NCBI GenBank assembly: GCA_963924555.1
Contig: OZ004592.1
Span: 1,860,001 to 1,924,000 of the forward strand
Length of the DNA stretch: 64,000 bases
Direction: 5' to 3'
Origin: Crambe crambe
Lineage: Eukaryota > Porifera > Demospongiae > Poecilosclerida > Crambeidae
Under the pieces are notes generated by a model. The model was not told where the DNA came from. It saw only the letters and a program-made list of their open reading frames with translations, and made no database searches. How positions within the stretch are numbered: position 1 is the first letter of the stretch; the number at the start of each line of letters is the position of its first letter. The translations under genes were made by a program, and so were the position numbers. This document shows, one piece after another, positions 61,346 through 64,000 of the stretch.

Positions 61346-64000
61346 TGTGTGTGTCTCTCTTTCAAGAGCAGTCCTTCAGTTTCTATTCCTTGGTTCCTTG
61401 CTCCCTCCCTCAGGCTACTGGCTCAATGGCAAGGGCCTGAGGTTAGAAGGAAGACAGGTTTCGGAGTCACAAGTGAATTAAATTTCTAAACTTTCACTAT
61501 CAATTCTTCAGCCTCTGACTAGCTGGTAAATGACCTATCGTGTGCACGTTGAAAGGGGTGTGGAACTTCCCTATAATATAATTATTTGTTAAATAAACCC
61601 GGCCCACATCCGACCCACATCCGACCCACATCCGACCCCGCCCAATACCGCGGCTTTTGTTCTATTTATCCGAATAAACATTAATAATTAATTAATTTTG
61701 TTATCTAGCTAGAGAATTAATGACCTGCAAGTAGTACAGCTACTGAACATTACAGTGTTTTACCTATCACTACTAACTACTTATCTATTCGGGTCTCCGT
61801 CTATCTTCGAAGATTCCGGGTTCTAGGCGATAAACGCTCCCAGAGACCTAGGTAGGGCCCTCAGGCAAGCAAGCAAGCTAGCTCGATTATATTTTTGTCA
61901 CTTTGAATTCATGCAATTAGCGTGTATTCAACGTTTTGGTAGGCCATAACTAGATTATATTTTACTAGCTATAGGATTTTATAATAGCCTAATTTATAGT
62001 AGCTGGTTTAATATCAGTGAGTCAGCTTATAGATTGATGGCTATTCTTTACAATTTTATGCAGGGAGTTTGCTACTCTCCCCTTTTCCCCCTTTAGCTAG
62101 CTAGCTGGCTACACCTAGCCTAGCAGTTAAATTATAAAACGTAGCTAAATTTTGCTAATAGACTGAATTCATTGTTTACCTGACAGATGCTGCACCTTGT
62201 TAACTTGTAAATGGGTCATGGTGTGTAGCCAAGTATGCAGTGTCCTTTGGACATGGGTGTGTGTTAATTGACCTCCCATTCTAAAATTACTTTTTTTTTG
62301 TTGTTAGTCATATCTAGAATTGTTTCTCTAGTTAAAACCCCAAATGCTAAATGCTCTGAAATGATGCTATGATACCTACCCAAGGCATTTTCCCCTTGGG
62401 TCTCTTATCTCATTGGGCGTGGTAATCTATGTTCCAGGGGCATGCATAAGGCAAGAAGTGTCTCCATTTGATTTTCAGGTATTTAGAGGAGTAATATTTG
62501 AAAGCTATCTGCAAACTATATTTAGCACTGCCATACAACTTACTGATAGAGATTTTTGTGGTTGATGCATAGTTTTTGAGGTGAGAGAAGCATTTACATC
62601 TGCCCAATGTGAGCCCCATTGTTTAGTGGCTTACTACCACTCACTAGGATGGAAAGTTATTCAAGCGGCTTTTTTGATCTAATATATATATATACTCTTT
62701 CCTATTTTGATCTCTACAAAATTCCTCATGGAAACTTCAGTAGATTCCTGTCCATTCTGGCTTTAGGACCATTGCTTTGGTACATTTTCCTACTTCCTAC
62801 GATCTTCTGTACTTTACTATTTACTTGCCACAAGTTGTTTACAATCACTGAACAGCTCCCAGTCTGCTTTTCCTCCTTGGAGGTTAGTCATCCCTTGCAT
62901 TTTACATAGTTCTCCTCCCTCTCTCGGCTCCTCCCTCTCTCCCTATGCTCATGGACCCACACACTCTCTTTAGTCCCTCCCCCTTGTTCCCTCGTCCCAT
63001 CCATGTGTCGGCATATTTATTCCAGTTTTTGCTTCTCACTTCCCCACTGTACCACACACTTCTAGGTTTCTTATAAGTTTCATGCACATTACGAACTGCT
63101 GGTAAGACAGAGTCATGAAAATCTCACTTCTTAAGAGCTCCCTGTCTTTGCACATAGAATAATGTACTATGTATGTGTGCAGAGTAGAAGTGATAAATCT
63201 TCCTTTTCCCATCTTCTCTCTATCATAAGTCGCTGCAAGCTTTAGACTGGTGAGGATTGTAGTCTTATCACTTGCTGGCATTATTGAATTTGGAACATGA
63301 TAGTGTGTGTGGGCGAAGTGAATGCAGTACACGTGTGTCCCTACAGTAACATGCTGTTGGGTTGAGTGGGTTGAACAGGACACATCCTGATCTGTGTGTA
63401 ATGTTTACTGATTCTTTCCTTCTTCTGCAACCTCATCAACAACTAATCACTCAGTTCCACCTGATTGGTGTGCAGACTCTGCAAAATGCTCTTTTATCCT
63501 GTTTAATTGTGCACATAGTCATTGAAATGTAAATCTTCCTTTCCCTATTTGTACTCTTTTCCGGACCATTTCAAGGAAGTGTAATAGCTGACCCTATTTT
63601 CAGTGTTTCAAGTATTATTATTATAGGGGTGCTGGGTGCTGGAGGACATCTGACCAAGGTTTGCTTTGCTTGTGTGACCAATCATATTTCTTCTTGGTCT
63701 CCCAGTCTTCCAATTAGAGGAACAAATTAGATGTCGTCACCAAAGGGTTGTTCCCATCATAAGTGACGTGTGGTATACGTGCACTGTGGTGTCTTGCCCA
63801 ATGGATTAATGGATTTTTAAATCCTAATTGAATTAGCTCTTGGCATCTGCTGTATGTCAAGTATGCAGGACTGCTTGTAGTATACTAATAGTATACTAAT
63901 AGTATACCAATAGTATACTTGTACATTTATTCTGTGGCAATGAGACCACCTCACATAGGTCACTCCACCATTACCTAATATGTCTGGTTATTTCAACTTC
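61346..64000. other. Upstream flank of spectraplakin, no convincing gene
   Basis: AT-rich sequence with 'CCCACATCCGACCCACATCCGA'-type short repeats near 61600-61640 and scattered 'GAGACCACCTC' dispersed-repeat fragments at the end (63935-63990). The spectraplakin promoter should lie here, but no element could be identified. Confidence 0.6.
62649..62882 (+). CDS. Possible first exon of an unidentified membrane protein
   Basis: An ATG at 62649 opens a hydrophobic frame with two likely membrane segments ('FLSILALGPLLWYIFLLPTI' region) and stops being coding-like at a good donor ('TTGGAG|GTTAGT', 62882/62883). No continuing exon was recognised in the remaining 1.1 kb, so this may be chance. It has a loose resemblance to the start of PAP2-type dolichyldiphosphatases, too weak to name. 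Confidence 0.25.

Overview
The window looks like nuclear DNA of an early-branching animal, most likely a sponge. This rests on gene content (a complete spectraplakin, NRBP, eIF3h), short GT-AG introns, and single-exon families of TRAF-like, ankyrin and death-fold proteins. Species assignment is inference. No prokaryotic operons, CRISPR arrays, rRNA or convincing tRNA genes are visible.

Layout. 1-1490 (+): last exon of a multi-pass membrane protein. 1967-5506 (-): ten-exon NRBP-type pseudokinase, divergent across about 150 bp from an unidentified five-exon nuclear-looking gene (5657-7345, +). 7.4-11.6 kb is rearranged: a decayed copy of a patatin last exon, an intronless coiled-coil protein with a possible CARD-like N-terminus (7813-9405, -), RhoGAP (RACGAP1-like) remnants with one segment in inverted orientation, a 96-bp tandem repeat, and a decayed copy of the last exon of the 5.7-kb gene. 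11644-16831 (-): a Death-domain/ankyrin/patatin (iPLA2-like) gene whose catalytic serine and oxyanion glycines are replaced; one intron carries about 19 copies of an 81-bp minisatellite. 17053-19350 (-): intronless protein made of about 22 ankyrin repeats. 19574-21336 (+): seven-exon eIF3h.

21596-61345 (-): one giant spectraplakin (MACF1/dystonin/Shot/VAB-10 type), start to stop, about 60 exons and roughly 4,000 residues: CH1-CH2, plakin-like segment, long spectrin rod, EF-hand pair, GAS2 and a Ser/Pro-rich tail with three SxIP motifs. One 12.86-kb intron (30219-43076) holds, on the opposite strand, a head-to-tail array of intronless TRAF-like genes (four intact, one frameshifted, one MATH fragment), spaced 2.4-2.7 kb apart. 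A perfect 105-bp inverted repeat lies between the third and fourth. 61346-64000 has no convincing gene, only one possible membrane-protein exon.

Two themes run through the window. Housekeeping and cytoskeletal genes (eIF3h, NRBP, spectraplakin) are intron-rich and conventional. Between and inside them sit fast-evolving, mostly intronless modules typical of innate-immune signalling (Death domain, possible CARD, ankyrin, RING-TRAF-MATH) showing duplication, decay and repeat expansion. A joint immune role is inference from domain content and proximity only. Exon boundaries were read by eye from splice motifs and homology; those of the middle spectraplakin exons are approximate.
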